From NCBI RefSeq assembly GCF_004005475.1, contig NZ_RZTZ01000021.1:1-63235 (forward strand): a stretch of DNA of 63,235 nucleotides, given 5' to 3'. A program made the translations under genes and the position numbers. Below, piece after piece: positions 20,079 through 33,755 of this stretch. Each line of letters starts with the position of its first letter. Within the stretch, counting starts at the first letter, position 1. The stretch comes from Niallia taxi (lineage in GTDB: Bacteria; Bacillota; Bacilli; Bacillales; Cytobacillaceae). The notes below the pieces were generated by a model, which did no database searches, was not told where the DNA came from, and was given only the letters and a program-made list of their open reading frames with translations.

Positions 20079-20110
20079 GGTTTTTTGTTTTGAAAACCCT
20101 TTTTCTTTTT
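20079..20110 (+). terminator. Terminator-like hairpin in the rpoB leader
   Basis: GGTTTT (20079-20084) pairs with AAAACC (20093-20098), followed by CTTTTTCTTTTT. It could end the ybxB transcript or attenuate rpoB. The stem is weak, so this is tentative. Confidence 0.45.
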
Positions 20111-20112
20111 GT

Positions 20113-20166
20113 CTTATAAATAGCGTTATATGCTGCTTATAAGATGTTAATAGATGTACTATAACG
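20113..20166 (+). repeat. Interleaved inverted repeats before rpoB
   Basis: CTTATAA (20113-20119) pairs with TTATAAG (20137-20143). CGTTATA (20124-20130) pairs with TATAACG (20160-20166). The two stems cross, giving a possible pseudoknot or two alternative folds that end 8 bases before the rpoB ribosome site. AT-rich arms make chance occurrence possible. Confidence 0.4.
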
Positions 20167-20188
20167 TTTGATTTGAGGGGTGAATCAG

Positions 20189-23100
20189 TTGACAGGTCAA
20201 CTTGTTCAGTATGGACGACACCGCCAGCGCAGAAGCTACGCACGAATTAGTGAAGTTTTAGAATTACCAAATCTAATAGAAATCCAAACCTCTTCCTATC
20301 AATGGTTTCTAGATGAGGGATTGCGTGAAATGTTCCAAGATATTTCACCAATTGAAGATTTTACTGGCAACTTATCATTAGATTTTATCGACTATAGCTT
20401 AGGTGAACCAAAGTACTCTGTCGAGGAATCAAAAGAGCGAGATGTTACATATTCCGCGCCATTGCGTGTAAAGGTGCGTCTTGTTAACAAAGAAACAGGG
20501 GAAGTAAAGGACCAAGATGTGTTCATGGGTGATTTCCCACTTATGACAGAGACTGGTACGTTCGTAATTAACGGCGCAGAGCGTGTTATCGTTTCGCAGT
20601 TAGTGCGTTCTCCGAGTGTTTATTATAATGGTAAATTAGATAAGAACGGTAAAAAAGGTTTTACAGCTACTGTAATTCCAAACCGTGGTGCTTGGCTTGA
20701 GTATGAAACGGATGCAAAGGATGTTGTATATGTACGTATTGACCGTACACGCAAACTTCCGATTACTGTATTATTGCGTGCATTAGGATTTGGATCTGAT
20801 CAAGAAATTCTTGATTTAATCGGTGACAATGAATACTTGAGAAATACTTTAGAAAAAGACAATACTGAAGGTACGGAAAAAGCTCTATTAGAAATCTATG
20901 AGCGATTACGTCCTGGTGAGCCACCTACTGTTGAAAATGCTAAAAGTCTATTAGTATCAAGATTCTTTGATCCTAAGAGATATGACTTAGCAAATGTAGG
21001 TAGATATAAAATCAACAAAAAGCTTCATATAAAAAATAGATTGTTCGGTCAACGTCTAGCAGAAACGCTTGTAGACCCTGAAACTGGTGAAATTATTGCT
21101 GAGAAGGGTACACTTTTAGATCGCCGTGCATTGGACCGTATTATTCCTAATTTGGAAAACAACATCGGTTTCAAGACACTTAGCCCTTATGCTGGCGTTT
21201 TGGAAGATGATGTAACAGTTCAATCGGTTAAAATCTATGCACCTATCGATGATGGAGAAAAAGAAATTAATGTTATAAGTAATGCATATGTGGAGGAAGC
21301 TGTTAAAAACATCTCTCCTGCAGATATTATTTCTTCAATCAGTTATTTCTTTAACTTGCTTCACGGTGTAGGTCTTACAGATGATATTGACCATTTAGGT
21401 AACAGACGTCTTCGTTCTGTTGGTGAATTGCTTCAAAACCAATTCCGAATTGGTTTATCAAGAATGGAGCGTGTAGTGCGTGAAAGAATGTCCATCCAGG
21501 ATACAAACACGATCACTCCACAGCAACTGATTAACATCAGACCTGTTATTGCATCCATTAAAGAGTTCTTCGGAAGCTCACAGCTTTCTCAGTTCATGGA
21601 CCAAACGAATCCACTTGCTGAATTGACACACAAACGTCGTTTGTCTGCATTAGGACCTGGTGGTTTGACTCGTGAACGTGCTGGATTTGAAGTACGTGAC
21701 GTTCACTACTCTCACTATGGACGTATGTGTCCAATCGAAACTCCAGAGGGACCAAACATTGGTTTGATTAACTCCTTGTCTTCATTTGCTAAAGTGAACC
21801 GTTTTGGTTTCATTGAAACACCTTACAGACGTGTTGATGCAGAAACAGGCCAAGTAACGAATCATATCGATTACTTGACTGCTGATGAGGAAGACAACTA
21901 TGTTGTTGCACAGGCGAACTCTCGTCTTGGTGATGACGGATCATTCCTTGATGAAGAAGTAGTGTCACGTTTCAGAGGGGAAAACACTGTTGTTAAGCGC
22001 GATCGCATTGACTATATGGATGTATCTCCAAAGCAAGTTGTGTCCGCTGCGACAGCATGTATTCCGTTCTTAGAAAACGATGACTCGAACCGTGCCCTAA
22101 TGGGAGCGAACATGCAACGTCAAGCTGTACCTTTGATGCAGCCAGAAGCTCCAAGAGTTGGTACTGGTATGGAATATGTATCAGGTAAAGACTCAGGTGC
22201 AGCTGTTATTTGTAAGCACGAAGGTATTGTTGAACATGTAGAAGCGCGTGAAGTTTGGGTAAGAAGAATTACTGTTATTGACGGCCAAGAAGTAAAAGGC
22301 AATTTAGATAAATACAGAATGCTTAAGTTCATTCGTTCTAACCAAGGAACATGCTACAACCAAAGACCTATCGTGGCTGTTGGGAATAGAGTGACTAAGG
22401 GCGAAATCCTTGCTGATGGACCTTCTATGGAATTGGGAGAATTAGCTCTAGGAAGAAACGTCCTTGTTGCCTTCATGACTTGGGATGGCTATAACTATGA
22501 GGATGCCATCATCATGAGTGAACGATTAGTTAAAGACGATGTTTATACTTCCATCCATATTGAGGAATATGAATCTGAGTCTCGTGATACAAAGCTAGGA
22601 CCTGAAGAAATTACACGTGACATTCCAAACGTTGGTGAAGATGCTCTTCGCAACTTGGATGACCGTGGTATTATCCGTGTAGGTGCTGAAGTTAAGGATG
22701 GAGATCTTCTTGTTGGTAAAGTAACTCCTAAAGGGGTAACAGAGCTTACAGCAGAAGAGCGTCTGCTTCATGCAATCTTTGGTGAAAAAGCACGTGAAGT
22801 ACGTGACACTAGTCTTCGTGTACCACATGGCGGCGGCGGAATTGTCCACGACGTTAAAGTGTTTAACCGTGAAGACGGCGATGAACTTCCACCAGGTGTA
22901 AACCAGCTTGTTCGTGTTTATATTGTACAAAAACGTAAAATTCATGAAGGCGATAAAATGGCAGGACGCCACGGTAATAAAGGGGTTATCTCCCGCATAT
23001 TGCCTGAAGAAGATATGCCTTACCTTCCTGATGGAACACCTGTTGATATCATGTTAAACCCACTAGGCGTTCCTTCTCGTATGAACATCGGACAGGTGCT

Positions 23101-23749
23101 TGAACTGCACTTGGGTATGGCTGCAAGAAGCTTGAATATCCATGTAGCTTCTCCAGTATTCGATGGTGCACGCGAGGAAGATGTTTGGGAAACAATTAGA
23201 GAAGCTGGTATGGCACAAGATGCTAAAACAGTACTTTATGATGGACGTTCAGGCGAACCATTTGATAACAGGGTATCTGTTGGTGTCATGTACATGATTA
23301 AACTTGCTCACATGGTTGATGATAAGCTTCACGCTAGATCAACTGGTCCTTACTCTCTTGTTACGCAGCAGCCATTGGGTGGTAAAGCTCAATTTGGTGG
23401 ACAGCGTTTCGGTGAGATGGAGGTTTGGGCACTTGAGGCTTATGGTGCAGCTTATACTTTACAAGAGATTCTTACTGTTAAATCAGATGACGTTGTTGGT
23501 CGTGTGAAGACGTATGAAGCAATTGTTAAAGGCGAAAATGTACCAGAACCAGGTGTTCCAGAATCATTCCGCGTATTGATGAAGGAGCTTCAAAGCTTAG
23601 GATTGGATGTTAAAATTCTTTCTAGCACAGAAGAAGAAATAGAAATGCGAGATACAGAAGATGATGATGATATTCAACAAGCTGAATCTCTAACTATAGC
23701 ACCAGATGCACAAGAGCCTGCATCAGAAAAAGTAGGCATGCAAGAGTAA
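20189..23749 (+). CDS. rpoB: DNA-directed RNA polymerase subunit beta
   Basis: 1186-residue beta subunit, forming the active-site cleft with beta'. TTG start at 20189 after GAGGGGTG, as in B. subtilis (protein starts [17 protein letters not shown]). The rifampicin pocket reads [17 protein letters not shown] then [13 protein letters not shown], with the usual sensitive residues. Catalytic-core segments [12 protein letters not shown] and [20 protein letters not shown] are intact. Acidic tail at the C-terminus is typical for Bacillus. Confidence 0.98.
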   Translation: MTGQLVQYGRHRQRRSYARISEVLELPNLIEIQTSSYQWFLDEGLREMFQDISPIEDFTGNLSLDFIDYSLGEPKYSVEESKERDVTYSAPLRVKVRLVNKETGEVKDQDVFMGDFPLMTETGTFVINGAERVIVSQLVRSPSVYYNGKLDKNGKKGFTATVIPNRGAWLEYETDAKDVVYVRIDRTRKLPITVLLRALGFGSDQEILDLIGDNEYLRNTLEKDNTEGTEKALLEIYERLRPGEPPTVENAKSLLVSRFFDPKRYDLANVGRYKINKKLHIKNRLFGQRLAETLVDPETGEIIAEKGTLLDRRALDRIIPNLENNIGFKTLSPYAGVLEDDVTVQSVKIYAPIDDGEKEINVISNAYVEEAVKNISPADIISSISYFFNLLHGVGLTDDIDHLGNRRLRSVGELLQNQFRIGLSRMERVVRERMSIQDTNTITPQQLINIRPVIASIKEFFGSSQLSQFMDQTNPLAELTHKRRLSALGPGGLTRERAGFEVRDVHYSHYGRMCPIETPEGPNIGLINSLSSFAKVNRFGFIETPYRRVDAETGQVTNHIDYLTADEEDNYVVAQANSRLGDDGSFLDEEVVSRFRGENTVVKRDRIDYMDVSPKQVVSAATACIPFLENDDSNRALMGANMQRQAVPLMQPEAPRVGTGMEYVSGKDSGAAVICKHEGIVEHVEAREVWVRRITVIDGQEVKGNLDKYRMLKFIRSNQGTCYNQRPIVAVGNRVTKGEILADGPSMELGELALGRNVLVAFMTWDGYNYEDAIIMSERLVKDDVYTSIHIEEYESESRDTKLGPEEITRDIPNVGEDALRNLDDRGIIRVGAEVKDGDLLVGKVTPKGVTELTAEERLLHAIFGEKAREVRDTSLRVPHGGGGIVHDVKVFNREDGDELPPGVNQLVRVYIVQKRKIHEGDKMAGRHGNKGVISRILPEEDMPYLPDGTPVDIMLNPLGVPSRMNIGQVLELHLGMAARSLNIHVASPVFDGAREEDVWETIREAGMAQDAKTVLYDGRSGEPFDNRVSVGVMYMIKLAHMVDDKLHARSTGPYSLVTQQPLGGKAQFGGQRFGEMEVWALEAYGAAYTLQEILTVKSDDVVGRVKTYEAIVKGENVPEPGVPESFRVLMKELQSLGLDVKILSSTEEEIEMRDTEDDDDIQQAESLTIAPDAQEPASEKVGMQE

Positions 23750-23765
23750 CTTGACGTAATTTTGG

Positions 23766-23803
23766 AGGAAGGCTGACACTAGTGAAAAAGGGTCAGCCTT
23801 CCT
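23766..23803 (+). other. Strong intergenic hairpin between rpoB and rpoC
   Basis: AGGAAGGCTGAC (23766-23777) pairs perfectly with GTCAGCCTTCCT (23792-23803). The nearest T-run starts 10 bases later, so it is not a standard terminator. It could be an RNase processing site or a stabiliser separating rpoB and rpoC mRNA. Confidence 0.7.
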
Positions 23804-23869
23804 AGATTAGACTTTTTTTAGCAAATGTATGTAGGGCTTAGCCTGAAGATCAAAAGGGAGGTAGGACCC

Positions 23870-26800
23870 TTGTTGGATGTAAATAATTTTGAATTCATGA
23901 AAATCGGTTTAGCTTCACCAGATAAAATCCGTTCATGGTCATTTGGTGAGGTAAAAAAACCTGAAACAATTAACTATAGAACTTTAAAACCAGAAAAAGA
24001 CGGCTTATTCTGTGAGCGTATTTTTGGTCCTACAAAAGACTGGGAATGTCATTGTGGGAAATACAAGCGTGTAAGATATAAAGGTGTAGTTTGTGACCGC
24101 TGCGGAGTAGAAGTAACTCGTGCAAAAGTGCGTCGTGAACGTATGGGTCATATCGAATTAGCAGCACCTGTATCTCACATATGGTACTTCAAAGGCATTC
24201 CGAGCCGCATGGGTCTTGTTTTAGATATGTCACCACGTGCTTTAGAAGAAGTTATTTACTTCGCTTCTTATGTAGTAACTGATTCAGGTGATACTGCACT
24301 TGAAAAGAAACAGCTTCTTTCTGAGAAAGAGTACCGTGCATACCGAGATAAATATGGTGTTAAGTTCCAAGCATCCATGGGTGCTGAAGCTATCAAAAAG
24401 CTTCTTTCTGACATCGATTTAAACAAAGATGTAGAAGGTTTAAAAGAAGAATTAAAAACAGCACAAGGTCAACGTCGTACTCGTGCGATTAAAAGATTGG
24501 AAGTTCTTGAAGCATTCCGTGGTTCAGGGAATGAGCCTTCATGGATGATTTTAGATGTTCTTCCTGTCATTCCTCCAGAATTGCGACCAATGGTTCAATT
24601 GGATGGTGGACGTTTTGCAACATCAGATCTAAATGACTTATACCGTCGTGTAATTAACCGTAATAATCGTCTGAAAAGACTATTGGATTTAGGTGCTCCA
24701 AGTATCATTGTGCAAAACGAAAAGCGTATGCTTCAAGAAGCAGTAGATGCGCTTATCGACAATGGTCGTCGTGGTCGTCCTGTTACAGGTCCAGGGAACA
24801 GACCCCTTAAATCACTTTCTCATATGCTTAAAGGGAAACAAGGTCGTTTCCGTCAAAACTTGCTTGGTAAACGTGTTGACTACTCAGGTCGTTCAGTTAT
24901 CGTAGTTGGACCAAACTTGAAAATGTATCAATGTGGACTTCCAAGAGAAATGGCGTTAGAGCTATTTAAGCCTTTCGTTATGAAAGAATTGGTTGAAAAA
25001 GGTTTGGCGCATAACATTAAATCTGCTAAGCGCAAAATTGAAAGAGTTCAACCAGAAGTATGGGATGTCTTAGAAGAAGTTATCAGAGAGCATCCAGTAT
25101 TGCTTAACCGTGCACCGACTTTGCACAGACTAGGTATCCAAGCGTTTGAACCAACACTAGTAGAAGGTCGCGCTATCCGTTTGCACCCACTTGTTTGTAC
25201 AGCTTATAACGCTGACTTCGATGGTGACCAAATGGCTGTCCATGTTCCGTTGTCTTCTGAAGCACAAGCGGAAGCTAGATTGCTAATGCTCGCTGCTCAG
25301 AACATCTTGAACCCTAAGGATGGAAAACCAGTTGTTACGCCGTCACAGGATATGGTTCTTGGTAACTACTACTTGACACTTGAAAGAGAAGACTCTGTTG
25401 GTGAAGGTATGATCTTCAATGATACGAGCGAAGCATTATTGGCATACCAAAATGGTTATGTTCATTTGCATACTCGTGTTGCTGTGCGTGCAAGTTCTTT
25501 GAATAACCAAACATTCACAGAAGAACAAAACAACCAGCTTCTATTGACAACTGTAGGGAAATTAGTATTCAACGAAATTCTTCCTGAATCTTTCCCGTAC
25601 ATTAACGAACCAACAAAATCTAATCTTGAAGAAAAAACTCCAGAAAGATTCTTTGTGGAGCAAGGTACAGATGTACGTGCAGCTATCCAAGCTATGCCGA
25701 TCATTGAGCCATTCAAGAAGAAAATACTTGGAAATATCATCGCTGAAGTGTTCAAGCGATTCAAAATCACTGAAACTTCTAAGATGCTTGATAGAATGAA
25801 GGATCTTGGCTTTAGACACTCAACAAAAGCAGGTATTACTGTTGGTGTTGCGGATATCGTAGTTCTTGGAGAAAAACAAGAAATTATTGATGAAGCACAA
25901 GGTAAAGTAGATAATGTTATGAAGCAATTCAGACGTGGTCTAATCACAGAAGAAGAGCGTTATGACAGAGTAATCTCTATATGGAGTGCTGCTAAGGATG
26001 TCATCCAGGCGAAACTGATGAAGTCATTGGATAAACGAAACCCAATCTTCATGATGAGTGACTCCGGTGCCCGTGGTAACGCATCTAACTTTACACAGCT
26101 TGCAGGTATGCGCGGATTGATGGCCAACCCGGCTGGTAGAATCATCGAGTTACCTATCATCTCAAGTTTCCGTGAGGGATTAACTGTATTGGAATACTTT
26201 ATCTCTACACATGGTGCGCGTAAAGGTCTTGCCGATACAGCACTGAAAACAGCCGATTCTGGTTACTTGACTCGCCGTCTTGTTGACGTTGCACAGGATG
26301 TCATTGTACGTGATGATGACTGTGGAACTGACAGAGGATTGCTTGTTGCAGCTCTTAAAGAAGGCACAGAAATTATTGAGCCATTGGATGAGCGTCTAAT
26401 TGGACGTTATGCAAGAAGAGCAATTAAACACCCAGAAACAAAAGCAGTTATTGTAGCAGAAAACGAACTTATTACAGAAGATCTTGCTGTTGAAATCGTA
26501 GAAGCTGACATTAAAGAAGTGTGGATTCGTTCTGCGTTTACATGTAACACTCGCCATGGTGTATGTAAAAAATGTTACGGACGTAACCTTGCAACTGGTC
26601 AAGAAGTTGAAGTTGGTGAAGCAGTTGGTATTATCGCTGCCCAATCTATCGGAGAGCCAGGAACACAGTTAACGATGCGTACATTCCATACAGGTGGGGT
26701 TGCTGGAGACGATATCACTCAGGGTCTACCTCGTATTCAGGAGATTTTTGAAGCACGTAACCCTAAAGGTCAGGCTGTAATTACAGAAATGGCAGGGGTA

Positions 26801-27469
26801 ATTGTCGGAATCAACGAAGGAAGAGACCGTCAGCATGAAATCGTGGTTCAAGGAGAACTTGAAACAAGAACATACACTGCGCCTTATACTGCTAGACTTA
26901 AGGTTAAGATTGATGATGTAGTAGAACAAGGTCAAGAATTGACTGAGGGTTCTATAGATCCAAAAGAATTGATCAAAGTGAAGAACGTTACTGCTGTACA
27001 GGAATATCTTCTTCGTGAAGTGCAAAAGGTTTACCGCATGCAGGGGGTTGAAATCGGGGATAAGCACGTTGAAGTAATGGTGCGCCAAATGCTTCGAAAA
27101 GTGCGCGTAGTTGATGCTGGTGAAACAGAAGTTCTACCAGGAACACTATTGGATATCCACCAATTTACTGATGCAAATGCGAAAGCACTAAGAGAAGGCA
27201 AATTACCTGCAACTGGAAGACCAGTATTGTTAGGTATAACTAAAGCATCTCTTGAAACTGATTCATTCCTATCTGCAGCTTCATTCCAAGAAACTACAAG
27301 AGTTCTTACAGATGCTGCTATTAAAGGTAAACGTGATGAACTGCTTGGATTGAAAGAAAATGTTATCATTGGTAAACTAGTTCCTGCTGGAACAGGTATG
27401 CCAAGATACCGTCATGCAGAGCCAATTACAGTGGATGAAACAACAGAAGAATCCGTTTCAGTAGAATAA
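23870..27469 (+). CDS. rpoC: DNA-directed RNA polymerase subunit beta'
   Basis: 1199-residue beta' subunit. TTG start at 23870 after GGGAGGT, matching B. subtilis; the frame upstream to 23825 is not used. Zinc-binding [19 protein letters not shown] near residues 60-78, the catalytic [12 protein letters not shown] motif with three Mg-binding aspartates, bridge-helix and trigger-loop regions ([18 protein letters not shown]) are all intact. Length equals the B. subtilis subunit. Confidence 0.98.
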   Translation: MLDVNNFEFMKIGLASPDKIRSWSFGEVKKPETINYRTLKPEKDGLFCERIFGPTKDWECHCGKYKRVRYKGVVCDRCGVEVTRAKVRRERMGHIELAAPVSHIWYFKGIPSRMGLVLDMSPRALEEVIYFASYVVTDSGDTALEKKQLLSEKEYRAYRDKYGVKFQASMGAEAIKKLLSDIDLNKDVEGLKEELKTAQGQRRTRAIKRLEVLEAFRGSGNEPSWMILDVLPVIPPELRPMVQLDGGRFATSDLNDLYRRVINRNNRLKRLLDLGAPSIIVQNEKRMLQEAVDALIDNGRRGRPVTGPGNRPLKSLSHMLKGKQGRFRQNLLGKRVDYSGRSVIVVGPNLKMYQCGLPREMALELFKPFVMKELVEKGLAHNIKSAKRKIERVQPEVWDVLEEVIREHPVLLNRAPTLHRLGIQAFEPTLVEGRAIRLHPLVCTAYNADFDGDQMAVHVPLSSEAQAEARLLMLAAQNILNPKDGKPVVTPSQDMVLGNYYLTLEREDSVGEGMIFNDTSEALLAYQNGYVHLHTRVAVRASSLNNQTFTEEQNNQLLLTTVGKLVFNEILPESFPYINEPTKSNLEEKTPERFFVEQGTDVRAAIQAMPIIEPFKKKILGNIIAEVFKRFKITETSKMLDRMKDLGFRHSTKAGITVGVADIVVLGEKQEIIDEAQGKVDNVMKQFRRGLITEEERYDRVISIWSAAKDVIQAKLMKSLDKRNPIFMMSDSGARGNASNFTQLAGMRGLMANPAGRIIELPIISSFREGLTVLEYFISTHGARKGLADTALKTADSGYLTRRLVDVAQDVIVRDDDCGTDRGLLVAALKEGTEIIEPLDERLIGRYARRAIKHPETKAVIVAENELITEDLAVEIVEADIKEVWIRSAFTCNTRHGVCKKCYGRNLATGQEVEVGEAVGIIAAQSIGEPGTQLTMRTFHTGGVAGDDITQGLPRIQEIFEARNPKGQAVITEMAGVIVGINEGRDRQHEIVVQGELETRTYTAPYTARLKVKIDDVVEQGQELTEGSIDPKELIKVKNVTAVQEYLLREVQKVYRMQGVEIGDKHVEVMVRQMLRKVRVVDAGETEVLPGTLLDIHQFTDANAKALREGKLPATGRPVLLGITKASLETDSFLSAASFQETTRVLTDAAIKGKRDELLGLKENVIIGKLVPAGTGMPRYRHAEPITVDETTEESVSVE

Positions 27470-27583
27470 TTTATTGAGATAAATCAATATGATACCAATA
27501 AGCATGTGCTAAAGGCATAACCATAGTTTTTAGCACTGCTCTTGGTATATTGTAATAAACCTATAATTTTTTTGGGAAAAGAA

Positions 27584-27612
27584 TTGACATCTATTTTCAT
27601 AGATGATACTAT
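27584..27612 (+). promoter_or_regulatory. SigA promoter before the L7Ae-like gene
   Basis: TTGACA (27584-27589), 17 bases and TACTAT (27607-27612). It can drive the L7Ae-like gene and the str genes rpsL-rpsG-fusA. Confidence 0.75.
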
Positions 27613-27658
27613 ATCAAAGGTGCTCCTATTCACCTGTTGCTTTGGAGGATATCATTTT

Positions 27659-27907
27659 ATGTCTTATGAAAAAGTATCACAGGCCAAAAAAATAGTAGTA
27701 GGAACAAAGCAAACGGTAAAAGCGTTAAAGGCTGGGAAAGTTGTGGAAGTGATTGTAGCAGAAGATGCTGATCCAATTCTAATTGGAAAAGTAGTAGAAG
27801 CTGCCAAAGAAGCAAATGTACCTGTCATACTCGTAGACTCCATGATAAAGCTCGGCAAGTCATGTGGAATTGAAGTAGGCGCGACGACTGTTGCGATAAA
27901 TATTTAA
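27659..27907 (+). CDS. rplGB: L7Ae-family RNA-binding protein (YbxF)
   Basis: 82-residue L7Ae/L30e-like protein that binds kink-turn RNA. Characteristic sequence [17 protein letters not shown] and [12 protein letters not shown]. In B. subtilis YbxF associates with ribosomes, but its job is not essential. ATG at 27659 follows GGAGG by 10 bases; an open frame upstream to 27542 includes the promoter and is rejected. Confidence 0.92.
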   Translation: MSYEKVSQAKKIVVGTKQTVKALKAGKVVEVIVAEDADPILIGKVVEAAKEANVPVILVDSMIKLGKSCGIEVGATTVAINI

Positions 27908-28010
27908 AAACTGTTTTTATGGAACTAAACCATGAAGACTTTGTTTTTGCCCTAATATGAACCACCTGGATGTGTGGACTTCAAACATAAATGGAAGGGA
28001 GGAAAATTAA

Positions 28011-28433
28011 ATGCCAACTATTAACCAATTAGTACGCAAGCCTCGTCAATCTGCTCAAGAGAAGTCGAAGTCTCCTGCGTTAAACAAAGGTTATAACAGC
28101 TTCAAAAAATCACAAACTGATGTATCTTCACCTCAAAAACGCGGGGTATGTACTCGTGTTGGTACAATGACACCGAAGAAACCAAACTCAGCGTTACGTA
28201 AATATGCGCGTGTGCGTTTGACTAACGGTATCGAGGTTACAGCTTACATTCCAGGAATAGGACACAACCTACAAGAACATAGCGTTGTACTTATCCGTGG
28301 AGGACGTGTAAAAGACTTACCAGGGGTACGTTACCATATCGTACGTGGTGCTCTTGACACAGCTGGAGTTAACGGTCGTATGCAAGGTCGTTCTAAATAC
28401 GGTACGAAAAGACCAAAACCAGCAAAAAAATAA
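28011..28433 (+). CDS. rpsL: 30S ribosomal protein S12
   Basis: 140-residue S12, part of the decoding centre. The loop [13 protein letters not shown] keeps the wild-type lysine linked to streptomycin sensitivity, and [11 protein letters not shown] is intact. The C-terminus (KRPKPAKK) is two residues longer than in B. subtilis. AGGGAGG ribosome site. Confidence 0.97.
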   Translation: MPTINQLVRKPRQSAQEKSKSPALNKGYNSFKKSQTDVSSPQKRGVCTRVGTMTPKKPNSALRKYARVRLTNGIEVTAYIPGIGHNLQEHSVVLIRGGRVKDLPGVRYHIVRGALDTAGVNGRMQGRSKYGTKRPKPAKK

Positions 28434-28444
28434 TATACTAATAA

Positions 28445-28943
<499 letters not shown>

Positions 28944-28990
28944 AGGATTTAGCATTTCAAAAATACTTTCTTATGGAAGGAGAAATACCA

Positions 28991-31066
28991 ATGGCTAGAG
29001 AGTTCTCCTTAGAAAATACTCGTAATATCGGTATCATGGCTCACATCGATGCCGGTAAAACGACTACAACTGAGCGCGTACTTTACTATACTGGTCGTAT
29101 CCACAAAATTGGTGAAACTCACGAAGGTGCATCTCAAATGGACTGGATGGAGCAAGAACAAGAACGTGGTATCACGATCACATCTGCAGCAACAACTGCA
29201 CAATGGAAAGGTAATCGTGTAAACATTATCGATACTCCAGGGCACGTAGACTTCACTGTTGAAGTTGAACGTTCTCTACGTGTATTAGATGGTGCTGTAG
29301 CAGTATTGGATGCACAGTCTGGTGTTGAACCACAAACTGAAACAGTTTGGCGTCAAGCAACAACATACGGTGTACCTCGTGTTGTATTTGTTAACAAAAT
29401 GGATAAAATTGGTGCAGACTTCCTTTATTCATTAAAAACTTTGCATGAACGCTTACAAGCAAATGCTCATGCAATCCAACTACCAATCGGTGCTGAAGAT
29501 CAATTCGAAGGCATCATTGACCTAGTTGAAATGAAGGCTACGTTCTATGGTAATGACCTTGGAACTGATATCGAAGACCGAGAAATTCCTGAAGAGTACA
29601 AAGATCTTGCTGATGAATACCGTGAAAAATTGGTTGAAGCAGTAGCAGAACTTGATGAAGACTTAATGGAAAAATACCTTGGTGGAGAAGAAATCACTAA
29701 AGAAGAATTGAAAGCTGCAATCCGTAAAGGAACTGTAAACGTTGAATTCTATCCTGTAATTTGTGGTTCTGCCTTCAAAAACAAAGGTGTTCAAAAAATG
29801 CTTGATGCAGTTATTGATTACTTGCCATCTCCATTAGACGTACCTGCTATTAAAGGTACTATACCTGATTCTGATGAAGAAGTAACAAGACCATCAAGTG
29901 ATGATCAGCCATTTGCTGCTTTAGCGTTTAAAGTTATGACTGACCCTTATGTTGGTAAATTAACTTTCTTCCGCGTATACTCTGGTACTTTGAGCTCTGG
30001 TTCATACGTACAAAACTCTACTAAAGGTAAGCGTGAGCGTGTAGGACGTATCCTACAAATGCATGCTAACAGCCGTGAAGAGATTACAGAAGTACATGCT
30101 GGTGACATCGCTGCTGCTGTAGGTTTAAAAGATACAACAACTGGAGATACTCTTTGTGATGACAAAAACCTAGTTATTCTAGAGTCTATGGAATTCCCAG
30201 AGCCAGTTATTGAATTATCTATTGAGCCAAAATCAAAAGCTGACCAAGATAAAATGACAACTGCACTACAAAAATTACAAGAAGAAGATCCTACATTCCG
30301 TGCACATACTAACCAGGAAACTGGACAAGTAATCATTGCTGGTATGGGTGAGCTTCACTTGGATATTTTAGTAGACCGTATGCGTCGTGAATTCAAGGTT
30401 GAAGCTAATGTTGGTGCTCCTCAGGTTGCTTACCGTGAAACATTCCGTTCTTCTGCTTCAGTTGAAGGTAAGTTCTCACGTCAGTCTGGTGGACGCGGAC
30501 AATACGGACACGTTTGGATCGAATTTGCTCCGAACGAAGAAGGTAAAGGCTTCGAATTTGAAAATGCAATCGTTGGTGGGGTAGTTCCACGTGAATATAT
30601 CGCTCCAGTTCAAGCTGGTCTTGAAGATGCATTAGATAGAGGAGTTCTTGCAGGTTACCCATTGGTAGACATCAAAGCTAAATTGTTTGATGGTTCGTAC
30701 CATGATGTTGACTCATCTGAAATGGCGTTTAAAATTGCCGCTTCTATGGCACTTAAAAATGCTGCTTCAAAATGTAATCCTGTAATCCTTGAGCCAGTCA
30801 TGAAAGTAGAAGTTATCATTCCAGAAGAATATATGGGTGATATCATGGGTAACATTACTTCACGTCGTGGACGTGTAGAAGGTATGGAAGCTCGTGGTAA
30901 CGCACAAGTTGTTCGTGCAATGGTACCTCTATCAGAAATGTTTGGTTATGCTACAACTTTACGTTCAAGCACTCAAGGTCGTGGTGTGTTCTCAATGACA
31001 TTTGATCACTACGAAGAAGTACCAAAATCAATCTCTGAAGAGATCATCAAAAAAAATAAAGGGTAA
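28991..31066 (+). CDS. fusA: Elongation factor G
   Basis: 691-residue translocase GTPase. G1 motif [13 protein letters not shown], switch [10 protein letters not shown] and NKMD are present, followed by the EF-G domains II-V ([13 protein letters not shown], then [14 protein letters not shown]). ATG at 28991 follows AAGGAG; six codons upstream are excluded. Part of the str operon. Confidence 0.97.
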   Translation: MAREFSLENTRNIGIMAHIDAGKTTTTERVLYYTGRIHKIGETHEGASQMDWMEQEQERGITITSAATTAQWKGNRVNIIDTPGHVDFTVEVERSLRVLDGAVAVLDAQSGVEPQTETVWRQATTYGVPRVVFVNKMDKIGADFLYSLKTLHERLQANAHAIQLPIGAEDQFEGIIDLVEMKATFYGNDLGTDIEDREIPEEYKDLADEYREKLVEAVAELDEDLMEKYLGGEEITKEELKAAIRKGTVNVEFYPVICGSAFKNKGVQKMLDAVIDYLPSPLDVPAIKGTIPDSDEEVTRPSSDDQPFAALAFKVMTDPYVGKLTFFRVYSGTLSSGSYVQNSTKGKRERVGRILQMHANSREEITEVHAGDIAAAVGLKDTTTGDTLCDDKNLVILESMEFPEPVIELSIEPKSKADQDKMTTALQKLQEEDPTFRAHTNQETGQVIIAGMGELHLDILVDRMRREFKVEANVGAPQVAYRETFRSSASVEGKFSRQSGGRGQYGHVWIEFAPNEEGKGFEFENAIVGGVVPREYIAPVQAGLEDALDRGVLAGYPLVDIKAKLFDGSYHDVDSSEMAFKIAASMALKNAASKCNPVILEPVMKVEVIIPEEYMGDIMGNITSRRGRVEGMEARGNAQVVRAMVPLSEMFGYATTLRSSTQGRGVFSMTFDHYEEVPKSISEEIIKKNKG

Positions 31067-31084
31067 TGATTGATTTTACCCTTT
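31057..31084 (+). terminator. Hairpin at the fusA end
   Basis: AAAGGGTAA pairs with TTACCCTTT around the fusA stop codon, followed by TTTTAATG. The short T-run suggests partial termination between fusA and tuf. Confidence 0.5.
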
Positions 31085-31098
31085 TAATGAAGTATAAC
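31070..31098 (+). promoter_or_regulatory. Candidate SigA promoter of tuf
   Basis: TTGATT (31070-31075), 17 bases and TATAAC (31093-31098). An AGCTGTGA/TCACAGCT hairpin (31116-31138) follows in the leader. Confidence 0.6.
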
Positions 31099-31177
31099 TA
31101 CTATGTAAGCAATAAAGCTGTGATTTAATGTCACAGCTCAATACTTAATTTTTACAAATCAAAGGAGGATTTTCCTA

Positions 31178-32365
31178 ATGGCAAAAGCTAAATACGATCG
31201 TTCAAAGCCCCATGTAAATATCGGAACTATTGGTCACGTTGACCACGGTAAAACAACTCTAACAGCTGCTATCACTACTGTACTTGCAAAAGCAGGTGGC
31301 GGTGAAGCTAAAGGTTACGACCAAATCGACGCTGCTCCTGAAGAGCGCGAGCGTGGTATCACAATCTCTACTGCACACGTTGAGTACGAAACAGCTACTC
31401 GTCACTATGCGCACGTAGACTGCCCAGGACATGCTGACTATGTTAAAAACATGATCACTGGAGCTGCTCAAATGGATGGCGGTATCCTAGTTGTTTCTGC
31501 AACTGACGGTCCAATGCCACAAACTCGTGAGCACATCCTATTGTCTCGCCAAGTTGGTGTACCTCACCTTGTTGTATTCTTGAACAAATGTGACATGGTT
31601 GATGACGAAGAGCTTCTTGAACTAGTTGAAATGGAAGTTCGCGATCTTCTTTCTGAGTATGAGTTCCCTGGTGATGACATTCCAGTTATCAAAGGTTCTG
31701 CTCTTAAAGCTCTTGAAGGCGAAGCAGAATGGGAAGAAAAAATCAACGAGCTTATGGCTGCTGTTGATGAGTACATCCCAACTCCAGCTCGTGACACTGA
31801 AAAACCATTCATGATGCCTGTAGAGGACGTATTCTCTATCACAGGTCGTGGTACAGTTGCTACTGGACGTGTTGAGCGTGGACAAGTTAAAGTCGGTGAC
31901 GTTATCGACATTATCGGTCTTGCTGAAGAGAAAAAATCAACTACTGTAACAGGTGTTGAAATGTTCCGTAAATTGCTTGATTATGCTGAAGCTGGTGACA
32001 ACATCGGTGCACTTCTTCGTGGGGTTGCTCGTGAAGATATCCAACGTGGTCAAGTATTGGCTAAACCAGGCACAATTACTCCACACGTAAAATTCAAAGC
32101 TGAAGTTTACGTTTTGTCTAAAGAAGAAGGTGGACGTCATACTCCATTCTTCACAAACTACCGCCCACAGTTCTACTTCCGTACAACTGACGTAACTGGT
32201 ATCTGCAACCTTCCTGAAGGTGTAGAAATGGTTATGCCTGGCGACAACATCGAAATGGATGTTGAATTGATTTCTTCTATCGCTATCGAAGAAGGTACTA
32301 AGTTCTCTATCCGTGAGGGTGGACGTACTGTAGGCGCTGGCGTAGTTGCTACAATCGTTGAATAA
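31178..32365 (+). CDS. tuf: Elongation factor Tu
   Basis: 395-residue EF-Tu, which brings aminoacyl-tRNA to the ribosome. G1 GHVDHGKTT, switch [18 protein letters not shown], and C-terminal [20 protein letters not shown] are intact. Codon use is extreme, as in other highly expressed genes. Strong AAAGGAGG site and own promoter and terminator. Confidence 0.98.
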   Translation: MAKAKYDRSKPHVNIGTIGHVDHGKTTLTAAITTVLAKAGGGEAKGYDQIDAAPEERERGITISTAHVEYETATRHYAHVDCPGHADYVKNMITGAAQMDGGILVVSATDGPMPQTREHILLSRQVGVPHLVVFLNKCDMVDDEELLELVEMEVRDLLSEYEFPGDDIPVIKGSALKALEGEAEWEEKINELMAAVDEYIPTPARDTEKPFMMPVEDVFSITGRGTVATGRVERGQVKVGDVIDIIGLAEEKKSTTVTGVEMFRKLLDYAEAGDNIGALLRGVAREDIQRGQVLAKPGTITPHVKFKAEVYVLSKEEGGRHTPFFTNYRPQFYFRTTDVTGICNLPEGVEMVMPGDNIEMDVELISSIAIEEGTKFSIREGGRTVGAGVVATIVE

Positions 32366-32377
32366 TAACCTTTAATA

Positions 32378-32407
32378 AACAGGCCGGTTTAATCCGGTCT
32401 GTTTTTA
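32378..32407 (+). terminator. Terminator after tuf
   Basis: AAACAGGCCGG (32378-32388) pairs with CCGGTCTGTTT (32394-32404), followed by T. Confidence 0.9.
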
Positions 32408-32521
32408 TGTGAATCGACTTATTTCTAATTCCTTCTATATATATGTCTTAAATTCAATGATTATTATTTAATTATGATCACAGTAGAATAGATTGTAATT
32501 TTATGACTATTCATTAATGGG

Positions 32522-32550
32522 TTGAAATATATTGATTGTCGCTGTATAAT
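32522..32550 (+). promoter_or_regulatory. Upstream promoter of the S10 operon
   Basis: TTGAAA (32522-32527), 17 bases and TATAAT (32545-32550). The gap tuf-rpsJ (32366-32753) holds no gene; B. subtilis has ybaC here. Confidence 0.7.
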
Positions 32551-32592
32551 AATCAAAGTGTACAAAACGTATAAAGAAAAATAATTTAGGTA

Positions 32593-32621
32593 TTGCTTTT
32601 CTTACAATGTTTATGTATAAT
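32593..32621 (+). promoter_or_regulatory. Main promoter of the S10 operon
   Basis: TTGCTT (32593-32598), 17 bases and a perfect TATAAT (32616-32621), as at the B. subtilis S10 promoter. Confidence 0.8.
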
Positions 32622-32639
32622 AGACAATGTTGGTCTTTG

Positions 32640-33062
<423 letters not shown>

Positions 33063-33100
33063 TTTAAATAAATATATAACTACCAGGAGGTGTGACTGAA

Positions 33101-33727
33101 ATGACCAAAGGAATCTTAGGAAGAAAAATTGGTATGACTCAAGTTTTTGCTGAAAACGGCGATCTTATCCCGGTAACAGTAGTTGAAGCTGCTCAAAACG
33201 TTGTACTTCAAAAGAAATCTATTGAAACTGACGGCTATGAAGCTGTTCAAATCGGTTTCGAAGATAAACGTGAAAAGTTGTCTAACAAACCTGAAAAAGG
33301 ACACGTTGCTAAAGCAAACACTGCTCCTAAGCGCTTCGTTCGTGAATTGCGAGAAGTTAGCTTAGCAGAGTACGAAGTTGGTCAAGAAGTCAAAGTTGAT
33401 GTTTTCGCTGAAGGCGACATCGTAGATGTAACAGGAATATCTAAAGGTAAAGGTTTCCAAGGCTCAATCAAACGCCACGGACAATCTCGCGGACCAATGT
33501 CTCACGGTTCTCGCTACCACCGTCGTCCAGGTTCAATGGGCCCAGTAGCTCCAAACCGTGTATTCAAAGGTAAAGCATTACCAGGACGTATGGGCGGAGA
33601 GCAAGTAACTGTTCAAAACCTTGAAATCGTTAAGGTGGATGTTGAGCGTAACCTTCTTTTGATCAAAGGTAATGTTCCTGGAGCTAAAAAAGCTCTACTA
33701 AAAGTAAAAAGTGCGGTTAAAGCATAA
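33101..33727 (+). CDS. rplC: 50S ribosomal protein L3
   Basis: 208-residue L3, near the peptidyl-transferase centre. [16 protein letters not shown] start and the [19 protein letters not shown] loop are conserved. ATG at 33101 is favoured over the GTG at 33092, which overlaps the AGGAGGTG site. Confidence 0.96.
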   Translation: MTKGILGRKIGMTQVFAENGDLIPVTVVEAAQNVVLQKKSIETDGYEAVQIGFEDKREKLSNKPEKGHVAKANTAPKRFVRELREVSLAEYEVGQEVKVDVFAEGDIVDVTGISKGKGFQGSIKRHGQSRGPMSHGSRYHRRPGSMGPVAPNRVFKGKALPGRMGGEQVTVQNLEIVKVDVERNLLLIKGNVPGAKKALLKVKSAVKA

Positions 33728-33755
33728 TTAGTAAACCGGAAAGGAGGAAACAAGA

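Noticed and set aside
23766-23830. Terminator between rpoB and rpoC
   Set aside because: The perfect stem is 10 bases from the T-run, so it does not have terminator geometry; kept as an intergenic hairpin.
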